This document shows, piece by piece, positions 49,231 to 56,220 of a stretch of 64,000 nucleotides of DNA. Source of the stretch: WHSW01 sp963729075 (GTDB lineage Bacteria > Actinomycetota > Thermoleophilia > Solirubrobacterales > 70-9); assembly GCA_963729075.1 (NCBI GenBank), contig CAVSMU010000010.1, positions 248,001 through 312,000 of the forward strand, read 5' to 3'. The notes under the pieces are model-generated. The model made no database searches, was not told where the DNA came from, and saw nothing but the letters and a program-made list of their open reading frames with translations. Position numbers and translations under genes: made by a program. How positions within the stretch are numbered: the first letter of the stretch is position 1; every line of letters begins with the position of its first letter.

Positions 49231-50985
49231 TCAGCCGCCGGCCGCGGACGGGTCGGCGCGAGCGCCGTCGGGAATCAGCGGGCAGGGCTCCTCGGCGGGC
49301 AATGCCGCGCCGGCGTTGCGGTCGACCGCCACCGGCACGACCGCGCCGTCGTCGAGTTCGACCAGTAGCACCGTGGAGCCCTCGGGCTCTGCCATGTCGT
49401 CATCGGCCTGGATGCAGATCCGGTTGCCGCGCAGCTCCCAGGTCAGGTAGTCACGCCCGTGCTGCTCGTCGAGCAGCTCCGCCGGCGCCACGACGGTCAC
49501 CGAGCGGTCGCCGAGCCGCTCCCGGAGCTCCGCCAGCGCCGGCGAGTAGCCGCTTGGCCCGACCGGCCCGTTGACCAGCGCGAGCACGCTCGACCCGCCG
49601 GCGGCGAGCAGGATCGCCGCGGCGATCAACGCCGGCGCCCCGGCGACGAGCGCCCGCGCCGAGACGAGCGCGACGAGCGGCGCCGCGAGGACCAGCGCCT
49701 TGGCCTCCTGGTACGGCGTGCCGGCGACCAGCGAGTAGAGCCAAAGCACGACGGCGGCTGCGAGCGCGGCAGGGACGGCGCGCTCGCCGCGCCGCCACCA
49801 CCACCGGAGCCCGAAGCCCAGCGCCGCCGCTCCGAGCGCCGCGCCGAGGTAGAAGACGATTGCCGGGACGGCGCCGTCGCCGGGCTCGAGCCGAAAGTCC
49901 CCCGAGGGCCAGATCCCGAGCGCCTCCAACGGCGACAGGCGGTCGAAGAGGTTGCCGAGGCCCTCGCCGTCGGGGTCGAAGGTCTCGAAGCCGGCGAAGT
50001 CGACGAGTCGGCTTGCCTCGGGGAGGGTCGCCACCGCCAGTACCGCGATCGCGACCAGCGCCGGCGGCGCCGCTCGGCGCAGCAGGTCCCGGACAGCGCT
50101 CGCCGCCCCCTCGCCCGCCGCGCGGACGAGCTCGACCAGCGCCCAGACCGCGACGGCGCCGACGAGCCAGGCGAGCCCCGGAAAGCTGTACGTGTAGACG
50201 CTGCCCACCGCGAGCACCGCCAGCGGCGCCGCGGCGAGCAGGTCAGGCGTGCCTCGGTCCCCGGCCGCGGGCCGGCGCCCGGCGAGGCACAGCAGGCCGA
50301 TCGCGAACGCGAGCAGGAACAGCGCCTGCATCGTCTCCTTGAAGGCGCCCTGAACCAGGTAGGCGGCGACCAGGTAGGCGAAGCCGATCCAGAGCGCCGC
50401 CGCAAAGCGCTTCCAGCCGCCGACGAGGTCGAGCAGCGCCAGCGGCGCCAGGCACGCGGCGACCGCCCCGGCGAGGGTCAGGCCGTCGAATGCCTGAACG
50501 GTCGTCGGCCCGAGCGCCGAGACCGCGACCACGATCGCGTGCGGGCCGAGCGGGTAGCCCTCGGCGATCAGCCGCTCGCTGCCGCCGGAGGCGAGCCGGT
50601 CGGCGGCGAAGAGATGCTGGGACATGTCGGGATTGAGCCCGGTGCCCAGGATCCCGAACCGGCCCTCGACGACGAAGGGCAGGGAGGCGAGCACGAGCGC
50701 CGCCAGACCGACCCAGATCCCCCACTTAAACGCTCCGTTGCTTGTCACCACACGCCCGCGGAGGTAGAGCGCGGACGCGGCCGCGGCGACGGCGATCGCG
50801 ATCAGGGCGGCGGTGCCCTCGCCGGGGAGGCGGACGGTCCACCAGGCGAGCGCGCAGAGCGCCGCGAGCCCGGTGGCGGGCGCGAGCCACGACCACCCCG
50901 GCCGACCGCAGGCGACGAGGATCGCCTGCCCGACGAGCACGGAGGCACCGAGGATGACGAGGAAGGACGCATAGGTCCCGAGCAT
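49231..50985 (-). CDS. Polytopic membrane protein, glycosyltransferase (GT-C)-like
   Basis: 584 aa with about 12-13 hydrophobic helices and a soluble C-terminal part (SVTVVAPAELLDEQHGRDYLTWELRGNRICIQADDD). A periplasmic loop after helix 4 carries GLNPDMSQHLFAADRLASGG with an acidic pair, as in GT-C/GT39-type transferases that use lipid-linked sugars. The sequence is too divergent for a family call. ATG 50985 is 8 nt after TATGCT. Convergent with the CHRD gene. Confidence 0.7.
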   Translation of the reverse strand: MLGTYASFLVILGASVLVGQAILVACGRPGWSWLAPATGLAALCALAWWTVRLPGEGTAALIAIAVAAAASALYLRGRVVTSNGAFKWGIWVGLAALVLASLPFVVEGRFGILGTGLNPDMSQHLFAADRLASGGSERLIAEGYPLGPHAIVVAVSALGPTTVQAFDGLTLAGAVAACLAPLALLDLVGGWKRFAAALWIGFAYLVAAYLVQGAFKETMQALFLLAFAIGLLCLAGRRPAAGDRGTPDLLAAAPLAVLAVGSVYTYSFPGLAWLVGAVAVWALVELVRAAGEGAASAVRDLLRRAAPPALVAIAVLAVATLPEASRLVDFAGFETFDPDGEGLGNLFDRLSPLEALGIWPSGDFRLEPGDGAVPAIVFYLGAALGAAALGFGLRWWWRRGERAVPAALAAAVVLWLYSLVAGTPYQEAKALVLAAPLVALVSARALVAGAPALIAAAILLAAGGSSVLALVNGPVGPSGYSPALAELRERLGDRSVTVVAPAELLDEQHGRDYLTWELRGNRICIQADDDMAEPEGSTVLLVELDDGAVVPVAVDRNAGAALPAEEPCPLIPDGARADPSAAGG

Positions 50986-51034
50986 CGGCGGCGAGCATAT
51001 TGGCGGGGCCCGCGGCTGCTCATATAGTTCTCGG

Positions 51035-51274
51035 ATCGCGTCCGAGGAGCGAGAGCACCATCATCTGCGCACCCCCACGCGCGAGCTTCCGCACGCGGAG
51101 AAGGTCCGGCGCCAGCAGCGCCACCTGCAGGTGCTCACCGTCGTGCTCCTGGCGGTGCTCGCGATGCTGGCCTACGCGGCCGCGTTCGACCTGAATAACT
51201 GGGCCGAGTGGATCGTCTTCGGCGCGATCTGCGTCACCGCGCTCGGCGCGATCATCGCCGTCCACACCAGGTGA
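51035..51274 (+). CDS. Small two-TM membrane protein, apparent ATC start
   Basis: The frame reads RIASEEREHHHLRTPTRELPHAEKVRRQQRHLQ followed by two hydrophobic segments (VLTVVLLAVLAMLAYAAAF and WIVFGAICVTALGAIIAVH), ending TGA 51274. No ATG, GTG or TTG precedes the charged N-terminal part. TATAGT ends 6 nt before ATC 51035, the same geometry as other leaderless starts here, which suggests ATC initiation (79 aa). A shorter product from an internal GTG near 51133 would lose the charged region. Function unknown; divergent from the polytopic protein. Confidence 0.5.
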   Translation: MASEEREHHHLRTPTRELPHAEKVRRQQRHLQVLTVVLLAVLAMLAYAAAFDLNNWAEWIVFGAICVTALGAIIAVHTR

Positions 51275-51416
51275 TGCGGCGCGTCGTCAGCGTGGTTGCG
51301 CTCGGGGCGAGCCTGCCACACGGCGCTACACGAACCGCCCCAGCGGGATCCAGCAGGTGATCTCGTTCCGCAGCCACCGCTGAGCGCCCTCGGGCCCTTC
51401 GCGACGGCCTGTCCGC

Positions 51417-51896
51417 TCAGGCGCGCAGCCGCTCGGCGAAACCGCGCAGGCCCTCGGACCAGCCCTCGGGAGACCCCACGGCGTCGCGCATGCCCTCCCA
51501 GCCCTCGCCATGGCGGTCGAGGTTGCGGTGCTCGAGGGTGACGCGGGTTCGGTCCGCTCCCTCGGGGACGAAGCGCACCTCGACCTCGCTGGTCCGCTCG
51601 TGATCGGTCTCGAGCTGCCACTGCGTGTTGATGTCCCAGCTGATCACGACCCGCTGCGGCGGCTCGTAGGCGAGCACCCGCGCCCAGCGGCATTCGCTGC
51701 CGTCGGCGCCGCGATCGAAGACGTGGCCGCCCACGCGCGGCTCGAACACCATCTCGGCGAGCTCCCCCTCGAGGATGTGGTGGTCGGGGCGCCACCAGCT
51801 GCCGATGCCTTCGGTGAACACCGAGAACGCGCGCTCGATCGGCGCCTCGACGACGACCTCGGTACGAACCGCCGTGTCCGTTGCCTGCGTGGTCAT
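51417..51896 (-). CDS. SRPBCC (AHSA1-like) protein
   Basis: 159 aa. VRTEVVVEAPIERAFSVFTEGIGSWWRPDHHILEGE...EPRVGGHVFDRGADGSECRWARVLAYEPPQRVVISWDIN...VEVRFVPEGADRTRVTLEHRNLDRHGEGWEGMRDAV is the helix-grip AHSA1/START-like fold with the usual W-to-E spacing. Such proteins bind hydrophobic ligands. The gene is coupled by an ATGA overlap to the ArsR gene before it, a frequent pairing in actinobacteria. Confidence 0.9.
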   Translation of the reverse strand: MTTQATDTAVRTEVVVEAPIERAFSVFTEGIGSWWRPDHHILEGELAEMVFEPRVGGHVFDRGADGSECRWARVLAYEPPQRVVISWDINTQWQLETDHERTSEVEVRFVPEGADRTRVTLEHRNLDRHGEGWEGMRDAVGSPEGWSEGLRGFAERLRA

Positions 51897-52213
51897 GAGA
51901 CCTCCTCGTCCTGTCGCTCGACGGCCGCCTTGTAGGCCGCCAGGGATTGATTCCAGAACCGGTCGAGGTAGGCGCGCAGCGCGCCGACCCCGTCCGGGTC
52001 GACGTGGTAGATGCGACGGTTGCCCGCGGCCCGCCCGATCACCAGCCCCGCGTCCTTGAGCACCTTCAGGTGCTGCGAGACGGCCGGTCGGCTGACCGGC
52101 AGGTCATCTGCAAGCTCGCCCACCGCCCGTGGCCGCTCGGCCAGCGATTCGAAGATCGCCCGCCTCGTCGGGTCGCCGAGTGCGGTCAGTCCATCAGCTT
52201 GGTAAGTCGCCAC
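51893..52213 (-). CDS. ArsR family transcriptional regulator
   Basis: 106 aa winged helix: YQADGLTALGDPTRRAIFESLAERPRAVGELADDLPVSRPAVSQHLKVLKDAGLVIGRAAGNRRIYHVDPDGVGALRAYLDRFW. It lacks the cysteine metal box of ArsR/SmtB sensors, so it belongs to the metal-free group paired with SRPBCC proteins. GTG 52213 is 8 nt behind TAGACT, which is itself inside a 16-bp palindrome, giving a leaderless, autoregulated operon. Confidence 0.92.
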   Translation of the reverse strand: MATYQADGLTALGDPTRRAIFESLAERPRAVGELADDLPVSRPAVSQHLKVLKDAGLVIGRAAGNRRIYHVDPDGVGALRAYLDRFWNQSLAAYKAAVERQDEEVS

Positions 52214-52218
52214 GAACG

Positions 52219-52234
52219 GTAAGTCTAGACTTAC
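52219..52234. promoter_or_regulatory. ArsR operator overlapping the -10 box
   Basis: GTAAGTCTAGACTTAC, a perfect 16-bp palindrome containing the minus-strand -10 box TAGACT. A half-site GTAAGTC recurs about 15 bp away at the very start of the arsR gene. Binding here would block RNA polymerase directly. Confidence 0.75.
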
Positions 52235-52281
52235 TATCCGCGGTTGTCAAGAGACGGCTTTCCCCCGCCGGCCCCTGCCCG

Positions 52282-52341
52282 CTACGCGAGCAGGATGACC
52301 AGCAGAATGATGATCAGAAGCGTTCCGATGCCGATGTACAT
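52282..52341 (-). CDS. 19-residue hydrophobic membrane peptide
   Basis: MYIGIGTLLIIILLVILLA then TAG, preceded by a near-perfect Shine-Dalgarno (AAAGGAGGA, 5 nt spacing), one of the strongest in the window. The whole peptide is one membrane helix. Similar MYIGxGTLLLIIILxxLL micro-proteins are found as tiny unannotated genes in actinobacteria. Role unknown. Confidence 0.65.
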   Translation of the reverse strand: MYIGIGTLLIIILLVILLA

Positions 52342-52451
52342 CCCGTCCTCCTTTCGGGAACCCCCTGGACCCATCACGTCTACCCGGCCCGACGGGGCGA
52401 AAACGGCATGCGAGCGCCGGGCCGTCCGCCGGTCGCCTGGACCGCGGCCGC

Positions 52452-52919
52452 TCAGAGATCGCGCTCGTAGAAGAGCATCCGCGGGCCGTCGGGCTCGCCC
52501 TCGCGGTTGGTGAATCCGGAGCTCTCGTAGAGCCCGATGGCCGCGGTGTCGTCCACGCTCGTGCCCAGGTCGATCCGCACCGCGCCCGCCTCGCGCGCCG
52601 CATCCATCGCACCCTCGAGCAGGGCGCGGCCGATCCCCTGGCCCCGTAGGTCGGGCGCCACGTACAGCTCCTCCAGGTGGGCGTCGAGCCCCTCGCTCCA
52701 GAGCGCCGGGCGCAGCCGGATCACCGCGATGCCGTCCGGTCCTTCGCCACCCAGCAGCACCGTGATCTCGCCCTCGGCGAGGAGCCGGGCGGCACGCCCG
52801 GTGAGCGCCGCGACGCCAGGGGTCGGATCGCCGAACTCGGTGTTGAAGTCGTGCAGCAGGCGCGCGACCTCCGGGGCGTCGGCGACCTCGGCCCGGCGGA
52901 TGGCGGTTCGGCTCGGCAT
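52452..52919 (-). CDS. GNAT family N-acetyltransferase
   Basis: 155 aa. IRRAEVADAPEVARLLHDFNTEFGDPTPG; LEELYVAPDLRGQGIGRALLEGAMDAAREAGAVRIDL with the acetyl-CoA loop R-G-Q-G-I-G; and DDTAAIGLYESSGFTNREG. The substrate is unknown. ATG 52919, or the in-frame TTG 52925 which lies 9 nt behind TACAAG. Confidence 0.9.
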   Translation of the reverse strand: MPSRTAIRRAEVADAPEVARLLHDFNTEFGDPTPGVAALTGRAARLLAEGEITVLLGGEGPDGIAVIRLRPALWSEGLDAHLEELYVAPDLRGQGIGRALLEGAMDAAREAGAVRIDLGTSVDDTAAIGLYESSGFTNREGEPDGPRMLFYERDL

Positions 52920-53062
52920 GAGCAATTGGTCGCACTTGTAGCGCGTTTCGTTACGCGCCCCGGCTCCGGCGCGCCCCTAGGGGGAACGCGAACGTCGGGC
53001 TCGACGGCGTCGGCGCCGGACGGGTCCGTAGGATGCGCCGACCGACTGGGAGGTGATTTCGC

Positions 53063-53548
53063 ATGGCGGCCGAGGAATGGGTACTCGCAGCGACTGCTTT
53101 CTTCTCGGGGCTGGCGTCCGGCCTCCTGGGAATGCTGAGCACGATCATGCGTCCGATGCTCGCGGAGATGGACGGCCGGGACTTCCGGAACTTCATGGAA
53201 GCGTTCCTTCGATTCGCGGAGAGGTCCTGGGGAGGGGTGTTCAACTATGCCTGGGCGCTGGGGATGTTCCTCGGGCCGATCGTCGCGCTCGTGCTCCTCT
53301 GGGACGATCCCGGCTCCACCGCGTTCGTGCTGACCGCGATCGGCCTGGGCATCGTGTTCGTCGGTGTGATCATCGTCTCGAACGTGTGGAAGACACCGCA
53401 CTACAAGGTGATGCTGGCCTGGGACCCCGAGGCGATGCCGGCGGACTGGGAGGCGGGACGGCAGCGCTACTTCACGATCAACTGGATCCAACTCGCGACG
53501 ACCTGGGCGGCGTTCGCTCTATTCCTAGGGGCCCTGGCCTCCCTTTAG
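53063..53548 (+). CDS. Four-TM DUF1772-like membrane protein
   Basis: 161 aa. Hydrophobic segments VLAATAFFSGLASGLLG; GVFNYAWALGMFLGPIVALVLLW; TAFVLTAIGLGIVFVGVIIV; and INWIQLATTWAAFALFLGALA, with RDFRNFMEAFLRFAERSW between the first two, as in DUF1772/anthrone-oxygenase-like proteins. Function unknown. ATG 53063 has GGGAGGTGA upstream; TAGGAT lies about 35 nt before. Confidence 0.78.
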   Translation: MAAEEWVLAATAFFSGLASGLLGMLSTIMRPMLAEMDGRDFRNFMEAFLRFAERSWGGVFNYAWALGMFLGPIVALVLLWDDPGSTAFVLTAIGLGIVFVGVIIVSNVWKTPHYKVMLAWDPEAMPADWEAGRQRYFTINWIQLATTWAAFALFLGALASL

Positions 53549-53660
53549 GCGCCCGAGTTCCTGCGATGGGGCAGCCCGGGCTGCCCAGGTGCCTCCGGCT
53601 TGTCAAGGTCGACGACACGTCCGTAACCCGATCACGGAGCGCGGGTGGGTAGGTAGAGTC

Positions 53661-55091
53661 GTGGGCGTCGCGAGGTGGCTTCGCAGCCCGTTGGCGCTGG
53701 TGCTGCTCGCCGGGCTTGCGCTGCGCGTCGTCGCGATGATCGGCTATCAGCCCGCGTACTTGGCGTTCTCCGACACGCATGCGTACGTGTTGGACGCCGC
53801 CGATCTCGGCGAGGCGTTTGCGATCGACGCCCCGCTTCGTCCGTACGGCTACGCGATCTTCCTCGCAGGCGTGGCGAGCGTCTCGCAGACCGTCACGGCC
53901 GTCGTCGTCGTGCAGCATCTCCTCGGACTCGCCACAGCGGCGCTTCTCTACGCGACCGTGCTCCGCCTCGGCGGCCCGCGCTGGGCGGCCGTCGCAAGCG
54001 CCGCGGTTGTCGCGCTCGTCCCCGACTTCGTCTTCTTCGAGCATGCCCTGCTCACGGAGGCGCCATTCCTGTTTCTGGTTACCGCGGCTGGCTACGCGAC
54101 GGCGCGGGGCGTGCAGGAATCGGCCCTCGAGCGGCGGCCCCGGACCTGGATCGCATGGCTCGCCGCCGCGGGGGCGCTGGTCGCGCTCGCGGCGACCTTC
54201 CGTGCCGTGGGACAGGTCCTCGTCCCCGCGTTCGTCGTCATCGCGGCGATCGCGGTGCGCGGTGACATCGCGCGCCGGCTGGGCCGGCTGGGCGTGGCGG
54301 CCGCTCCGTCTCTAGCCGGCGCGGCCGTCCTGCTCGGCTACGGAGCCCTCATGAGCGCCCACGGAGGCTACTTCGGCCTGGCCTCGAGCGACGGGTGGGC
54401 CATTTACGGGCGCACCGGCCCGATCGCGGACTGCACCCGCTTCGAGCCGCCGCCCGGAACCGAGCGGCTGTGCGAGCGAACACCGCCCGACCGACGCCCC
54501 GGCTCGGATTTCTACGGCTGGGACCCGGAATCGCCGGCGCGCGAGCTGTTCGTGGGGCCGCCCGCCGGCGACGAGTTGCTCGCCAGGTTCGGCCGCGAGG
54601 TGGTCACGCACCAGCCGCTCGACTACGCAAAGCTCGTGCTTACCGACCTGGCGCGATTCGTCGATGAGGACGCAGGGATCGACCGGACCCTGAGCGGCCA
54701 TCCGCTCTCGTTCTACCGTTTCGCCGGCACGAGCTCCGAGGTCATCGACGACGACCCGGTCGCGAGCTTCTACGGGCCCTACGAGTACGTCATCTCGGGG
54801 ACCGGACGGACTCTGGGCGACCTGCAGCAGATCGTTCGCGTTCATGGAGTGCTGATCCTGCTCGGCGTGGTACTCGCGCTCGCCGGCCTGATCCGAGGCC
54901 CGCGGCAGGTGCGGATGGCGATCCTGATCCTCGCGGGTCCGGCGATGACGCTCCTCGTCGCATCGGTTGCCCTCGCGACGTACGACGGACGATTCGGCGT
55001 GCCGGCGATGCCGGGGCTGATCTCCGCCGGGCTGGTTGGCGCCTGGTCGCTCGCCCGCGAGCCAGCGGTGGTTCGCCGCCCCTGCGCTTGA
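53661..55091 (+). CDS. Polytopic membrane protein, GT39/PMT-like glycosyltransferase
   Basis: 476 aa with about nine helices. The first periplasmic loop carries GYQPAYLAFSDTHAYVLDAADL with Asp residues, and the next has LRPYGYAIFLAGV and LLTEAPFLFLV, the layout of dolichyl-phosphate-mannose-protein-mannosyltransferase-like (GT39/ArnT) enzymes. It would transfer a sugar from a polyprenyl carrier outside the membrane. The Cys-containing loop IADCTRFEPPPGTERLCERTPPDRRPGSDFYGWDPESP is accessory. GTG 53661 directly follows TAGGTAGAGTC. Confidence 0.75.
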   Translation: MGVARWLRSPLALVLLAGLALRVVAMIGYQPAYLAFSDTHAYVLDAADLGEAFAIDAPLRPYGYAIFLAGVASVSQTVTAVVVVQHLLGLATAALLYATVLRLGGPRWAAVASAAVVALVPDFVFFEHALLTEAPFLFLVTAAGYATARGVQESALERRPRTWIAWLAAAGALVALAATFRAVGQVLVPAFVVIAAIAVRGDIARRLGRLGVAAAPSLAGAAVLLGYGALMSAHGGYFGLASSDGWAIYGRTGPIADCTRFEPPPGTERLCERTPPDRRPGSDFYGWDPESPARELFVGPPAGDELLARFGREVVTHQPLDYAKLVLTDLARFVDEDAGIDRTLSGHPLSFYRFAGTSSEVIDDDPVASFYGPYEYVISGTGRTLGDLQQIVRVHGVLILLGVVLALAGLIRGPRQVRMAILILAGPAMTLLVASVALATYDGRFGVPAMPGLISAGLVGAWSLAREPAVVRRPCA

Positions 55092-55124
55092 TCGCGGCGA
55101 GGGGCGGTCGGCTCGCGGCCAGGC

Positions 55125-55230
55125 TCAGCGGCCGGCCGTAGCCTCGCCCGCGAGCTCGGCGAACGCTGTGGCGTGAAGCGTCGGGATCCGCTTCCAGGTG
55201 AATCTGCGGGAGGCCTCCTGCGCCGCGCCC
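55125..55230 (-). pseudogene. Remnant resembling a glycosyltransferase C terminus, with tandem repeats alongside
   Basis: In the 306-bp gap before tRNA-Val one minus-strand frame ends AQEASRRFTWKRIPTLHATAFAELAGEATAGR, like the last helix of GT4 transferases (RFTWERxxxxxxxAY). No upstream part of the gene is present, so it is a fragment. Just upstream are a 2 x 21-bp tandem repeat (CGCCCGCCTCCGNGGGACGGT) and a doubled GTGACAATG. The rest of the gap shows nothing else. Confidence 0.35.
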
Positions 55231-55397
55231 GCCTCCGGGGGACGGTCGCCCGCCTCCGCGGGACGGTCTGTAGGCGCGCTCGGAGGCCGTCACCCGCCAA
55301 TGACATTGTCACTTTCATTGTCACCCCCCGCCTCCAGGGCCGTCGCGCCTCGGCACCGAAAACGCAGAAACCACTCCGTAGAGCGGCTTCCGGCCGA

Positions 55398-55470
55398 TGG
55401 GCGCAGCTGGGCTCGAACCAGCGACCTCCAGCTTGTCGAGCTGGCGCTCTCCCGACTGAGCTATGCGCCC
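55398..55470 (-). tRNA. tRNA-Val (GAC anticodon)
   Basis: 73 nt cloverleaf: acceptor GGGCGCA/TGCGCCC plus discriminator A; D arm GCTCAGTCGGGAGAGC; anticodon stem CCAGC/GCTGG with loop TCGACAA giving anticodon GAC; variable AGGTC; T arm GCTGG-TTCGAGC-CCAGC. CCA is not encoded. A minus-strand TAGACT box lies about 11 nt upstream. Confidence 0.97.
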
Positions 55471-55549
55471 GGGAAGCGCGAGTCTAGCGCTCGGCCTGCC
55501 TCGCCGAGCGAGCACTTCGCGGGCTCATCGGGGGCCTGCGTTGGCGTGC

Positions 55550-55580
55550 GCGTACAACCCGCTGGGCGCCCGTTGTACGC
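55550..55580. other. Inverted repeat between tRNA-Val and the candidate small RNA
   Basis: GCGTACAAC (55550-55558) and GTTGTACGC (55572-55580), a perfect 9-bp stem with a 13-nt loop. It lies upstream of both the minus-strand tRNA promoter and the plus-strand small RNA, so it could be an operator or part of a longer transcript. Confidence 0.45.
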
Positions 55581-55663
55581 GTGGGAAAATCCCCGCACCG
55601 ACGAATGATCCAATCGCCGGTTAGAACGCTACTTAGGGGGAAGACTGGTGTTAGGGTAGATAC

Positions 55664-55774
55664 AGGCGGCGTCGATCGAGACTTACGCGATTTGAAGGAC
55701 CGACGGGCCAGCGGCGGGAATCGCTGGCGGTACGTCCTTTCGGAACCAAGGGCCCCACACCAGGGGCCCTTTTC
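55664..55774 (+). ncRNA. Candidate small RNA with intrinsic terminator
   Basis: No coding frame is supported, yet the region ends in a textbook terminator. Before it is a two-part hairpin: AAGGAC (55695-55700) / GTCCTT (55734-55739) enclosing CCAGCG (55708-55713) / CGCTGG (55722-55727). TAGGGT/TAGATA boxes at 55652-55662 give a likely start near 55664 and a transcript of about 110 nt. No gene follows on the plus strand; the next gene is convergent. It does not match SRP RNA, 6S RNA, tmRNA or RNase P features that I can recognise. Confidence 0.5.
55748..55774 (+). terminator. Strong intrinsic terminator of the candidate small RNA
   Basis: AAGGGCCCC-ACACCA-GGGGCCCTT (9-bp stem) running into TTTTCC. 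The strongest U-tract terminator in the window and on the opposite strand from the flanking genes. Confidence 0.85.
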
Positions 55775-55841
55775 CGTTCTGCCGCCCGCGCCGGGTCGGC
55801 GCCGGGAGCCCGCGGCGAAGGCGCCACCCCGCGCGCAGGTG

Positions 55842-56177
55842 TCAGCTCGGTGACCGGTCGGGCTCGACGATCAGCGTCAGGCCGTCGACCCCGGCGATCC
55901 GGACCGGGTCGCCGGCATCGACGGCGGCGGTGCCGCGCGCGTTCCAGATCTCGCCCCGCACGCGGACGCGCATGCGATCGCCCGGATCGAGTGCGTCGAT
56001 CACGTGCGCACGCTCGCCGATCAGCCCCTCCACCCCGGTCGTGACCCTGTAGCGGCGCAGGAAACGGATCCAGAAGAAGACCTCGCCGACCTCGATGAAC
56101 AACGCGACGACCACGACCACGAACCGCCACGGGTCCGGAAGCACGAACAGCCCAGCGATCGCGAGCGCGAGGATCAC
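55842..56177 (-). CDS. NfeD-like membrane protein
   Basis: 111 aa. Two N-terminal membrane segments (ILALAIAGLFVLPDPW and VVVVVALFIEVGEVFFWI) followed by an OB-fold C-terminal domain: GLIGERAHVIDALDPGDRMRVRVRGEIWNARGTAAVDAGDPVRIAGVDGLTLIVEPD, typical of short NfeD proteins. NfeD partners stomatin-like proteins at the membrane; no stomatin gene is next to it. GTG 56177 is 6 nt behind CATGAT. Confidence 0.85.
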   Translation of the reverse strand: MILALAIAGLFVLPDPWRFVVVVVALFIEVGEVFFWIRFLRRYRVTTGVEGLIGERAHVIDALDPGDRMRVRVRGEIWNARGTAAVDAGDPVRIAGVDGLTLIVEPDRSPS

Positions 56178-56220
56178 ACCGGGATCATGCCCGGCCGCAC
56201 CTCACGACGCCCGGGGCCGC

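Noticed and set aside
51326..51511. Small minus-strand frame ending LRNEITCWIPLGRFV
   Set aside because: Overlaps the SRPBCC gene in another frame, has no start signal and no recognisable homology; treated as a chance frame.
55664..55774. Candidate small RNA as 4.5S/SRP RNA or 6S RNA
   Set aside because: No GGAA-tetraloop/AGCAG symmetric-loop signature of SRP RNA and no large central bubble of 6S RNA could be placed.
55581..55853. Plus-strand 90-codon frame over the candidate small RNA
   Set aside because: It reads straight through the strong terminator at 55748-55774 and has Arg/Pro-rich non-protein-like sequence.
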